A stretch of 7,961 nt of DNA from positions 1 through 7,961 of the forward strand of contig CAKSAI010000139.1 in the NCBI GenBank assembly GCA_934434905.1, read 5' to 3'. The position numbers were made by a program, and so were the translations under genes. This document shows positions 1 through 6,452 of the stretch, in pieces. The DNA is from an uncultured Lachnospiraceae bacterium. GTDB lineage: Bacteria > Bacillota > Clostridia > Lachnospirales > Lachnospiraceae. Below the pieces are notes generated by a model that worked only from the letters and a program-made list of their open reading frames with translations, was not told where the DNA came from and made no database searches. Within the stretch, counting starts at the first letter, position 1. Each line of letters begins with the position of its first letter.

Positions 1-456
1 TTCACACCCAATATGTATTTATGCTATAGATAAAGGACAATAAGAAATCAAAAAATTTTCTGCAGGTGTTTCGTTTTTTGCCCTCCTTCTCCTAATATCT
101 ATATGAGGGGACTTTTTCACTCGTGTACCTTGACAGCTTCATAGGAATAGCCGGGTTCACTGTCCGGCCTTTCATTTGGTAGGTGCGCCGGGACCTCGCA
201 AAGCGAATAGCGATCAAACCAATACCAACCTGTGGAGCAAATACGGCAGCGCCCCAGGAATGAAAAGGCTGGGCCGAATAATAAAACACCTGGAAACCAG
301 CCCGCACGTTTGCGGGGAGACATCGGCGGAAGCTGAAAGCGTATGCTCCGTTTCTGTCCCGTGGAATTCCCGGATGGGAGCGATCATCTGCCATCAAATG
401 CCGCGGGGAGGGCCTGGCTATTCTGCAATCAGAAAACTTGTAAAGGAGGTATTTTT
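1..456. other. Gene-free, hairpin-rich leader region upstream of the excisionase gene
   Basis: I find no convincing protein gene here. The open frames on either strand lack a well-placed ribosome binding site and resemble no family I recognise. Bases 1-120 are AT-rich; from about 120 onward the DNA becomes GC-rich and full of short perfect inverted repeats. Examples are GCCGG/CCGGC at 150-154/164-168, CCCGCA/TGCGGG with a four-base loop at 301-306/311-316, GGCTGG/CCAGCC at 267-272/297-302, and GCTCC/GGAGC at 345-349/377-381. Such density fits a structured untranslated leader or small RNA ahead of the excisionase gene, but I match it to no known RNA family. A weak sigma-70-like pair (TTCACA at 1-6, TATAGA at 25-30, 18-base spacing) could start such a transcript. 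That promoter is speculative. Confidence 0.5.
442..450 (+). promoter_or_regulatory. Ribosome binding site that decides the excisionase start
   Basis: AAAGGAGGT is a near-perfect Shine-Dalgarno. Six bases follow, then ATT at 457-459 in the excisionase frame. No ATG, GTG or TTG lies in that frame within the normal spacing window; the nearest are TTG at 496 and ATG at 511, both too far away and the latter inside the helix-turn-helix region. The site therefore argues for initiation at ATT, or for loss of an ATG by one base change. Confidence 0.75.
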
Positions 457-675
457 ATTCGAGAGTGCAAATTCAAAAGCAGTTCGGATCTGCCTTTGAC
501 ATTAAATGCGATGGATGTTGCTGCGGCTTTGGGGATCTCCAGAGCCGCAGCCTATACGTTAGTTCAGTCAGAATCATTTCCGCATATGCGTATCGGCAAG
601 CGAATCCTTGTTCCAAAGGAAGCGTTTCTGCGCTGGATTGCGGAGCAGACAGTGAGCGTTGTTTCCCGCCTGTGA
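457..675 (+). CDS. xis: Excisionase-like helix-turn-helix DNA-binding protein, non-canonical ATT start
   Basis: A small protein, 72 residues if translation begins at ATT 457. It resembles the excisionase (Xis)/HTH_17 family: a helix-turn-helix at residues 18-37 (NAMDVAAALGIS, then SRAAAYTLV) and a basic wing at 41-53 (FPHMRIGKR, then ILVP), followed by a helix (KEAFLRWIAEQ). In ICEs and Tn916-like elements such proteins bend DNA near the attachment sites and steer the integrase towards excision. Its position on the same strand upstream of a tyrosine recombinase fits. The start is odd: the strong Shine-Dalgarno at 442-450 is followed at six bases by ATT, not ATG. ATT starts are rare but known (infC), and usually keep expression low. 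Alternatively the start has mutated and the gene is being lost, or the open frame is read from further upstream. The spacer to the integrase, about 540 bases, is unusually long for a xis-int pair. Family call is fairly firm; the exact start is not. Confidence 0.75.
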   Translation: MRECKFKSSSDLPLTLNAMDVAAALGISRAAAYTLVQSESFPHMRIGKRILVPKEAFLRWIAEQTVSVVSRL

Positions 676-694
676 GGCCACTGGGCCGCCTGTG
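666..694 (+). repeat. Nine-base direct repeat across the excisionase stop
   Basis: CCGCCTGTG occurs at 666-674 and again at 686-694, exactly 20 bases apart (about two helical turns). Between them lies GGCC-ACTG-GGCC (676-687), a small hairpin, and outer CCCG/CGGG arms flank the pair (665-668/696-699). The layout could be a protein-binding site, for example for Xis itself, or a processing hairpin. There is no U-run, so it is not an intrinsic terminator. Confidence 0.4.
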
Positions 695-870
695 TCGGGA
701 GATTAAAAGAATTACGACAAGATACACGGCAGCGAATGCCGGAGGGAGACTTCACCCAAAAGATTGGGTTTTTGGATGCCTGAAACAGCAACAGACACAG
801 GAGGCGAATTCCGCCAAAAAGTTGGGACTTTTCGGATGACCAACGAGATACGAAAAGCTTGCAGGAATAA

Positions 871-898
871 GGGCTGGAGACTTTTCAGCCTCCAGCCC
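871..898 (+). repeat. Perfect 9-bp inverted repeat (strong hairpin)
   Basis: GGGCTGGAG (871-879) pairs perfectly with CTCCAGCCC (890-898) around a ten-base loop. A second CAGCC copy at 886-890 offers an alternative, shorter pairing with GGCTG (872-876). A further stem, CAGCG/CGCTG, follows at 905-909/918-922. No U-run follows either stem, so they are not Rho-independent terminators. They look more like RNA structure in a leader or protein-binding dyads. Confidence 0.55.
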
Positions 899-951
899 GA
901 GGAACAGCGCCCAGCAACGCTGGTCGCACGAGGGTTTTTCGGATTTTGGAA

Positions 952-1035
952 TTGGAGACAAAATTGCGGGCGTTTGGGACGCTTGGAGACAGAAATCCTT
1001 TTTCCGCTAGGAAAGAGCAATCTTTTTTGGAGACA
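952..1035 (+). repeat. Three direct copies of TTGGAGACA
   Basis: The nonamer TTGGAGACA begins at 952, 983 and 1027, and a near copy CTGGAGACT begins at 874. Spacings are 78, 31 and 44 bases, so this is not a regular tandem or CRISPR-type array. Clustered short direct repeats near int are typical of arm-type binding sites for the N-terminal domain of lambda/Tn916 integrases. That reading is inference; nothing in the sequence proves binding. Confidence 0.4.
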
Positions 1036-1213
1036 TTGGGGATATAACGCTATTTTGAGGTTCGGAAAACGACCAAAAGCACTTCAAGGAAATTTCTACG
1101 CCATAGACAAAGAAAAGCACAAACGAGATTTACATAATTTTGTTGGATTTCGTGAATGGATATTGGAGAACAGATGTGGTAATGTGTGCGGTACAAAAAA
1201 GGAGGGTGATACA

Positions 1214-2356
1214 ATGGCAAAACGAAGATCCAACGGAGAGGGAAATATTCGCAAACGAAAAGATGGCCGTTGGGAGGGGCGCTACACGGTAGGCAGAGAT
1301 CCGGTCTCCGGAAAACAGGTTTTCAAAAACGTGCTAGGAAAAACACAGGCAGAAGTCAAAGAGAAAATGAAGCTTGCCATTGAGAAAAGTAAAAAGGTCG
1401 ATTTCCAGAAGACAGGAAAATATACTGTTACCCAGTGGATGGATGAATGGTTTGAAAATGTTTGTAAGCTAAAAGTTAGACCGTCCTCGCATCAGACTTA
1501 CCGAGGATACATTGACAACCACATCACTCCGTACATAGGACAGCTTCCCATTGAAAAGCTCAGCACAATGGAACTGCAAAAGCTGTACCGAAAACTTATG
1601 ACCAAGGGCAGGGTGGAGCGGATTGAATCGGAACATCAGCCGAAAGGATTGTCCGCGAAAACCGTCAGGAATATTCACCAGGTGATTTCTTCGGCAATGG
1701 ATTTTGCGGTAGCACAGAAAATCATTTCTGAAAATCCATGCAAGGTGGTTGCGCTGCCAAAAGTGGAACACAGAGAAATGCAGACCATTCCCGCCAAGCA
1801 GCTCCGTGCATTTTTGGTGGAGGCGAAAGCCAGCGGTGTCTATGAAATGTACTACACGGAACTGGCCACCGGTTTGCGGCGAGGAGAATTGCTTGGGTTA
1901 AAATGGTCAGATATTGATTTGGAGTCCGGGATCATTCGAGTCATGCGTCAAGTCGCAAGAGTGGATGGTCAGATCGTGGAAGCACCGCTGAAAACAAAGA
2001 ACTCCTACCGCACCGTGGCAATCTCCCAACAGGCGGTAGAAGTTCTCATGCAGCAGAAGGCAAAGACAAATGACGAATATGTATTCCCGTCCCCCAACGG
2101 CGGCCCTATCTCGCCGGACAGCGTAAACAATATGCTGAAACGTGTTCTGGCAAGAGCAGGAATTCCGAGAGTACGTTTTCATGATCTCCGGCATACATTT
2201 GCCACGGTAGCCTTGCAGAATGGCGTGGATATTAAAACCGTGTCCGGAATGCTGGGACATTTCTCGGCGGGGTTCACTCTGGATACTTACGCACACGTTA
2301 CAACTGCGGCACAGAAGGAGGCAGCACAGACGATGGGGAATGTACTGAGTTTATAA
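1214..2356 (+). CDS. int: Tyrosine recombinase (site-specific integrase) of ICE/Tn916 type
   Basis: A 380-residue integrase that cuts and rejoins DNA at the attachment sites of a mobile element through a covalent phosphotyrosine. Residues about 8-55 form the AP2-like arm-binding domain (NGEGNIRKRKDGRWEGRY region), about 70-170 the SAM-like core-binding domain, and about 190-380 the catalytic domain. The active-site set is complete: Arg222 in TGLRRGEL, Lys260 or Lys262 in the KTKNSYR hairpin, His323 and Arg326 in HDLRHT, His349 in LGH, and nucleophile Tyr359 in LDTYAH. Length matches Tn916-like integrases. I chose ATG 1214 because GGAGGGTG (1201-1208) precedes it and MAKRRSNGEG is the usual family N-terminus, although the frame stays open some 450 bases upstream. 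It follows the excisionase gene on the same strand and converges with hsdR. The adjacent hsdS raises the idea of an hsdS invertase, but the arm-binding domain and excisionase partner favour an element integrase. Confidence 0.95.
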   Translation: MAKRRSNGEGNIRKRKDGRWEGRYTVGRDPVSGKQVFKNVLGKTQAEVKEKMKLAIEKSKKVDFQKTGKYTVTQWMDEWFENVCKLKVRPSSHQTYRGYIDNHITPYIGQLPIEKLSTMELQKLYRKLMTKGRVERIESEHQPKGLSAKTVRNIHQVISSAMDFAVAQKIISENPCKVVALPKVEHREMQTIPAKQLRAFLVEAKASGVYEMYYTELATGLRRGELLGLKWSDIDLESGIIRVMRQVARVDGQIVEAPLKTKNSYRTVAISQQAVEVLMQQKAKTNDEYVFPSPNGGPISPDSVNNMLKRVLARAGIPRVRFHDLRHTFATVALQNGVDIKTVSGMLGHFSAGFTLDTYAHVTTAAQKEAAQTMGNVLSL

Positions 2357-2510
2357 TACAACATGAACATTGCAGACCTGCTGACTGCTTTTACAAGAGA
2401 AAATTAACGATGCTATTGTTTTAATTCAAGTAATAGGTATGCTGACCCCTTTTATCCGGTGTCGGTATGCCTGTTCGGTAGATTTTGTGTTAAGAATGAG
2501 GATTGCTTTC
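2357..2510. other. Convergent junction between int and hsdR; candidate attachment-site region
   Basis: This gene-free gap lies where an ICE integrase normally abuts its end, so it is the most plausible place for an att site. The only repeat I see is GGTATGC at 2436-2442 and 2464-2470. A weak GCAG/CTGC stem followed by TTTT (2372-2392) and a weak ATGAG/CTCAT stem overlapping the hsdR stop (2496-2514) are the only terminator-like structures; neither is convincing. I see no tRNA 3' end. The boundary cannot be fixed without the other end of the element. Confidence 0.35.
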
Positions 2511-5477
2511 TCATGCTTCTCTTAAACTTTTATAAATTTCGTCCGTAAAAATACCAAGTACCTGCCGCTTGATTTCATCGTTACTGAGAAGAAGCGAGAA
2601 GAAATCCTGATTCTGCTCCAAGCCCTCAATCAGTGCGTCGTCAATCCCGTCAAAATACGTAAACTCGAAATCCTTGACGGTATTATTCCGCGCGCTGGTT
2701 TTCAGCTTGTCGGACTTCAGCAGAATATCCCGAATCTGCAGCATCGCTTTGACCGCCACATCGTTATCGTAGGCTTTTCCTGTGCGGCTGTTGATCTCCG
2801 CAATAATCTGGGAAAGGCGTTCTTCTTTTGCTTCGGTCAGGCCAAAGCTCTCGGCTGCTGGCAGTTTTACCACAGGCTGTGCGACAAGATTTGGAGCTGT
2901 ATGCTCTTCTGCTTTTTTCTGAACGAAGTTAGTAGCCTTGATTTTACCGTCCAGATCATATCCACCGCCTGGATGTTTGATATTGATATAGGCCAGCAGA
3001 TAAGTGATGAAGTTGTACTTCTTGTGTAGATCGGTATCCTCAAAACAGGACACCTGCAGTAGAAACTCATAAAATCGGACGAAATGGCGCATCTTTGACA
3101 CAATTTCGTGCTGCCTAATAAGCTCATACTGCTCGATCCTATTTTTTGCCCGCTTGAAATAGAAAGTCAGCTTCTGCTTATCCTTGGAGGAGATATTCCC
3201 CTTGTAGAGCAGTTCGTTGGCCTTTTCGATATCATCAGGGTCAAGAATAGTATACGCATCGATCTGTGCCTCCAAATCGTAGATCGCCGTCGGCGTTACG
3301 GAGGCGGAAAGCAAGGTGGTCGTATAATACGGTGCAAACGCTGCCTTGATGTCCTCGTATGTATTCACAAAGTCCAGCACAAAGGTTTTCTTCTCAAACG
3401 GTGGGCAGATACGGTTCAGTCTGGAAAGTGTCTGAACGGCAGAAACGCCCTTTAGCTTCTTGAGAACATACATGGCGCAGAGCTTCGGCTGATCGAACCC
3501 GGTCTGATACTTGTTGGCAACCAACAGCACCTGGTACTCGTCCTTGTCGAATTCCTTTGTCAGCCGGTCCTCTGGGAAACCGTTCATGGAAGCCTCAGAA
3601 TATTCGGTGTCATCGTCCGGTAGCTTCACCTTGCCGGAGAAAGCAACCAGTGCCTTGATATCGGTGTAGCCTTTTTTCTGAGTGTAATTCTCAAACGCCT
3701 GACGGTATTTGACCGCACCCTGCCGGGAGGCTGTGATGACCATTGCCTTTGCCATACCGCCGAGTTCCGGCATAACTGTTGTGCGGAAATGCTCCACGAT
3801 GACCTCCACACGCTGTGCAATGTTTGTTTCGTGCAGCTCTACAAAACGGGCAATCTGTCTTTTCGCATCAACGGTCTTGCAGCGCGGGTCTTCTTCGATT
3901 GCCTTATTCAACTGATAGAAGGTATCGTAAGTGGTGTAGTTCTGGAGTACATCCAGAATAAAGCCCTCCTCGATGGCCTGTTTCATGGAGTAGATGTGGA
4001 ATGCCTCACGCTGTCCCATGGTGTTTAGCCGACCGAACAGCTGAATCGTCGTGGGCTTGGGCGTAGCGGTGAACGCAAACATGGAAACATTGGCCTGCTT
4101 GCCGTTGCGACGGATCTCGTCTGTGATCATATCCTCCACATCACCGTTTTCCTGCTCACCGGAGCCCAGCGACATGGTGACTGCTGCCATATCTTTACCG
4201 GCAGTAGAAGAATGTGCCTCGTCGATGATAACTGCGAACCGCTTGCCTTTCAGCCCTGCAACGCTGTCCACGATGTACGGGAATTTTTGAATCGTGGTAG
4301 CAATGATCTTGGTATTGCCGTTTAGCGCAATCGTAAGGTCAGCAGAGTTACATTTATCGTCCATTACACGGATAAGTCCGGCTTTGTGTTCCATGCCCAT
4401 AATGGCTTTCTGAAGCTGACGATCCACCACAACACGGTCGGTGATGATGACGACATTATCAAAAATAATTTTGTTATCTGCATCGTGCAGCGAAGTGAGG
4501 CGGTGCGCCAGCCATGCGATAGAGTTCGTTTTGCCGGAGCCTGCGCTGTGCTGGATCAGATAATTCTGCGTAGAGCCATTCTCACGCACATTCGACAGGA
4601 GCTTGCGGATCACATCCAGCTGGTGATACCGGGGGAAGATGATTTTTTCGGACTTCTTCGCTTTCCCGGTCAGTTCATCCTTGCTTTCCTTGGTTTCGAT
4701 GAAAATGAACTTGCTGACAAGGTCAAGGACGGTATCCTTTTTCAGAATGTCCTCCCACATATAGGAGACACTGTATTTGTCTTTGAATGTGGGGTTCCCC
4801 GCACCGGCATTGACACCCTCGCCATTGCCCATGTTGAAAGGCAGGAAGAAAGTGGAGTTCCCGGAAAGTTTCGTGGTCATATAGACCTGCTCCAGATCCA
4901 TTGCAAAGTTCACAAGGCATCCGGCTTTGAACCAAAACAGCCGGGTCTTGGGGTCACGGTCAACACGGTACTGATAGATGGCATCCTGGTACGACTGACC
5001 GGCGGCATTGCATTTCAGCTCAAAGGACATAATGGCAATGCCGTTCAGGAAAATCACCAGGTCAACCCGCTCATCATCGCTTGCCCAGACCTCCTCCATA
5101 ACAGAAAAAATGTTCTTCTCGTACTTTGCCAGCAGTTCCCAGTTGAAGGTGGTAGCAGGTCTGGTATACATGATATCCAGCTTCATATTGGAAATCTCAA
5201 TGCCGTGCTTCAGCACATCCAAAAGGCTACTGCGAGTTTTGGTCACCTCAGCATTGATAAAGCTGACAATGGTATCCTCTAGGTCGGACTTATAGATTTT
5301 ACGGAGAGCTGCCATTTCATCCGGCTGGGTGTCATTCAGAAATTGAAGCAGCAACTCCCGATCCATGGCAAAGAGGCGGTCGTAGTTGGTCGATTTGCGG
5401 ACGATGTAACCGTTGTCCTGTGAAAGCCTGTCTATGATGAAATGCTGGTATTCTTTTTCAGAGAGAATGCTTTTCAT
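2511..5477 (-). CDS. hsdR: Type I restriction enzyme R subunit (HsdR): translocase and endonuclease
   Basis: The motor and nuclease subunit of a type I restriction complex. It translocates DNA with ATP hydrolysis from the site bound by HsdS/HsdM and cuts at a distance. At 988 residues it is full length. The N-terminal PD-(D/E)xK nuclease shows Asp139 (RVDLVIF), Glu153 and Lys155 (SFELK), followed by a QxxxY motif (QDAIY, 164-168). Superfamily 2 helicase motifs follow: Walker A SAGSGKT (311-317), DEAH (419-422), FTATP (469-473), KYQTGFDQP (656-664) and QTLSRLNR (682-689). The C-terminal ~250 residues are helical and should contact HsdM/HsdS. ATG 5477 has GAGGTG (5485-5490) seven bases upstream. 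The gene overlaps the HEPN gene by 20 bases and its start codon lies in a hairpin (5462-5482), pointing to translational coupling. It is last in the operon and converges on the integrase gene. All catalytic motifs are intact, so I expect an active enzyme. Confidence 0.97.
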   Translation of the reverse strand: MKSILSEKEYQHFIIDRLSQDNGYIVRKSTNYDRLFAMDRELLLQFLNDTQPDEMAALRKIYKSDLEDTIVSFINAEVTKTRSSLLDVLKHGIEISNMKLDIMYTRPATTFNWELLAKYEKNIFSVMEEVWASDDERVDLVIFLNGIAIMSFELKCNAAGQSYQDAIYQYRVDRDPKTRLFWFKAGCLVNFAMDLEQVYMTTKLSGNSTFFLPFNMGNGEGVNAGAGNPTFKDKYSVSYMWEDILKKDTVLDLVSKFIFIETKESKDELTGKAKKSEKIIFPRYHQLDVIRKLLSNVRENGSTQNYLIQHSAGSGKTNSIAWLAHRLTSLHDADNKIIFDNVVIITDRVVVDRQLQKAIMGMEHKAGLIRVMDDKCNSADLTIALNGNTKIIATTIQKFPYIVDSVAGLKGKRFAVIIDEAHSSTAGKDMAAVTMSLGSGEQENGDVEDMITDEIRRNGKQANVSMFAFTATPKPTTIQLFGRLNTMGQREAFHIYSMKQAIEEGFILDVLQNYTTYDTFYQLNKAIEEDPRCKTVDAKRQIARFVELHETNIAQRVEVIVEHFRTTVMPELGGMAKAMVITASRQGAVKYRQAFENYTQKKGYTDIKALVAFSGKVKLPDDDTEYSEASMNGFPEDRLTKEFDKDEYQVLLVANKYQTGFDQPKLCAMYVLKKLKGVSAVQTLSRLNRICPPFEKKTFVLDFVNTYEDIKAAFAPYYTTTLLSASVTPTAIYDLEAQIDAYTILDPDDIEKANELLYKGNISSKDKQKLTFYFKRAKNRIEQYELIRQHEIVSKMRHFVRFYEFLLQVSCFEDTDLHKKYNFITYLLAYINIKHPGGGYDLDGKIKATNFVQKKAEEHTAPNLVAQPVVKLPAAESFGLTEAKEERLSQIIAEINSRTGKAYDNDVAVKAMLQIRDILLKSDKLKTSARNNTVKDFEFTYFDGIDDALIEGLEQNQDFFSLLLSNDEIKRQVLGIFTDEIYKSLREA

Positions 5478-6450
5478 TCTCTTTCACCTCACCATCGTTA
5501 TCGGTTTGGGTATCTTCTATTTGCACATCAGAAGTAGCCAAAGCGGACGAAGCAAGTGCTTGGATAATTTTATCGAGATTCGTCGAAAATTCTTTTGAAA
5601 CAGAGTTCTCTGTCATATTTACAAATGCTTCGAGAAATAATCCTATATTGCTATTAATTTTCTCGGCATTGGCGTTGAAAGCCATCATTTTTTCATAGAG
5701 GCTGGTTGCCATTTTTTCTGACAAGGACACAACGGAAGGATATTGTAACAATTGATTGAGTTCCTTTGCAAGCGCATCATTAGCATCAGTAAATAGCTTT
5801 TTGGCTTTTTTATGTTTTTCCCAGCTGATGTTATGTGCGTGCATAACATCATTTCTGTATTCTCTAAGAAGATCAAAATTGTCTTTGATTATGGTCAAAG
5901 TCTCGTCGCCAACAAGAATGTGCCAGGCCGTGCTTTCCTGTAAGGCATCGATAGCTTCAAACATTTCTGCCCGGGTATTTAGTTTTTTGATTTTATCGCG
6001 GGCAGCTGTTCGGAAATCGTTGTCAACAAACAGAATCGTGTATATATCTCCAAAATCTTTTTGATCAATGTCTGCAATAACCTTTTTGAATTTTTCCTCG
6101 TCACACTGTGACACTTTCAAATACAGAAATTTTCTCAGCAGTCTTTCAAACTTGTTTACCAAAGGATACAGGCTCTTATTAAAATACTCTGAACTTTCGT
6201 CTGTTAGAATTGTAGGGGAGAATTCCTGACATATGTAGCTGCTTATTTCGGAACTCTGTTTCGCAGCTGTTTCGTTGTTCCCACTTCTTTCATACTTGAC
6301 GATCCAGCAATCTAATTTATCAAAGTCCTTATATGTAATTTGAATAGAAGGATTTTTACCGTCGCCAATATCTGACTTTTCCAATTCATGGTTGTAAGCC
6401 TCGACTTTTTGCCTCTGGTTTTTATCAAAGAATAAGTACTCCAGAACCAC
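5458..6450 (-). CDS. Putative HEPN-domain ribonuclease embedded in a type I restriction operon
   Basis: A 330-residue protein I cannot place in a named family. A helical region (about 88-235) looks like a HEPN domain: a first helix LYPLVNKFERLLRKFLYLKV (95-113), a DFGDIYTIL segment (132-140), a Trp at 176, then LLREYRND and VMHAHN. These supply the catalytic-type motif R199-N-D-V-M-H204 (Rx4H with Asn after Arg), encoded at 5839-5856. HEPN proteins with this motif are metal-independent RNases (RnlA, PrrC, Cas13, many toxins). Residues 1-85 are unassigned, 245-305 look helical, and 310-330 form an acidic tail. No Walker A or other NTPase motif is visible and no signal or membrane segment. GTG 6450 is chosen for AAGGAGGTG (6456-6464), which spans the end of hsdS; the gap to hsdS is two bases. 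Its slot between hsdS and hsdR is that of prrC in E. coli, so a tRNA- or RNA-cutting back-up to restriction is plausible but inferred. A non-nuclease HEPN role or an antirestriction sensor remain possible. Confidence 0.75.
   Translation of the reverse strand: MVLEYLFFDKNQRQKVEAYNHELEKSDIGDGKNPSIQITYKDFDKLDCWIVKYERSGNNETAAKQSSEISSYICQEFSPTILTDESSEYFNKSLYPLVNKFERLLRKFLYLKVSQCDEEKFKKVIADIDQKDFGDIYTILFVDNDFRTAARDKIKKLNTRAEMFEAIDALQESTAWHILVGDETLTIIKDNFDLLREYRNDVMHAHNISWEKHKKAKKLFTDANDALAKELNQLLQYPSVVSLSEKMATSLYEKMMAFNANAEKINSNIGLFLEAFVNMTENSVSKEFSTNLDKIIQALASSALATSDVQIEDTQTDNDGEVKENEKHSL
5462..5482 (-). promoter_or_regulatory. Hairpin sequestering the hsdR start codon
   Basis: On the operon mRNA, AGAGAAUG (5482-5475) pairs perfectly with CAUUCUCU (5469-5462) around the five-base loop AAAAG. 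The AUG of hsdR forms the last three bases of the 5' arm, and the stop codon of the upstream HEPN gene (5460-5458) follows the 3' arm by one base. A ribosome finishing the upstream gene would melt the stem and expose the start. This is the standard architecture of translational coupling; the effect is inferred. Confidence 0.55.
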
Positions 6451-6452
6451 GT

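Larger units (their letters stand above)
676..1213 (+). other. Long repeat-rich spacer between excisionase and integrase genes
   Basis: These 538 bases hold no gene I can support. One frame, the integrase frame, is free of stops from at least 764, but its translation resembles no family and has no good start signal. The stretch carries repeated words: TTGGAGACA at 952-960, 983-991 and 1027-1035, with a variant CTGGAGACT at 874-882. A second family is TTGGGTTTTTGGATG (764-778), TTGGGACTTTTCGGATG (822-838) and GGGTTTTTCGGAT (932-944). It also carries strong hairpins (871-898 and 905-922). A possible extended -10 (TGG then TAATGT, 1178-1185) lies just upstream of the integrase, with a poor -35. 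The region may bind Int/Xis, act as an attenuator leader for the integrase, or be the scar of a lost gene. Confidence 0.5.

Noticed and set aside
184..196. GTGCG start of a group II intron
   Set aside because: The pentamer alone is not enough; I see no domain V hairpin and no reverse transcriptase/maturase downstream.
92..397. Minus-strand open frames over 92-397 and 117-323
   Set aside because: No good ribosome binding site, overlap each other in different frames, no family resemblance, and the DNA is better explained by the hairpin-rich leader.
754..773. Intrinsic terminator: ACCCAA/TTGGGT stem followed by TTTT
   Set aside because: The stem is only six pairs with half A-T, and it sits upstream of int in the direction of transcription. 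At most a weak attenuator.
952..1035. CRISPR-like array from TTGGAGACA repeats
   Set aside because: Repeats are only nine bases, spacing is irregular (31 and 44), and no cas gene is present.
1214..2356. Integrase as an hsdS-shuffling invertase (phase-variable type I system)
   Set aside because: Only one hsdS is visible, with no inverted half-copies or inverted repeats in the window. The arm-binding domain and excisionase partner indicate an element integrase. Sequence right of the window could still change this.
2371..2392. Terminator after int: GCAG/CTGC stem then TTTT
   Set aside because: Four pairs with a nine-base loop are too weak to support a call.
4386..5282. Long plus-strand open frame (298 codons) inside hsdR
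   Set aside because: It is antisense to a clearly functional hsdR with intact motifs; the translation shows no domain and follows from hsdR codon bias.
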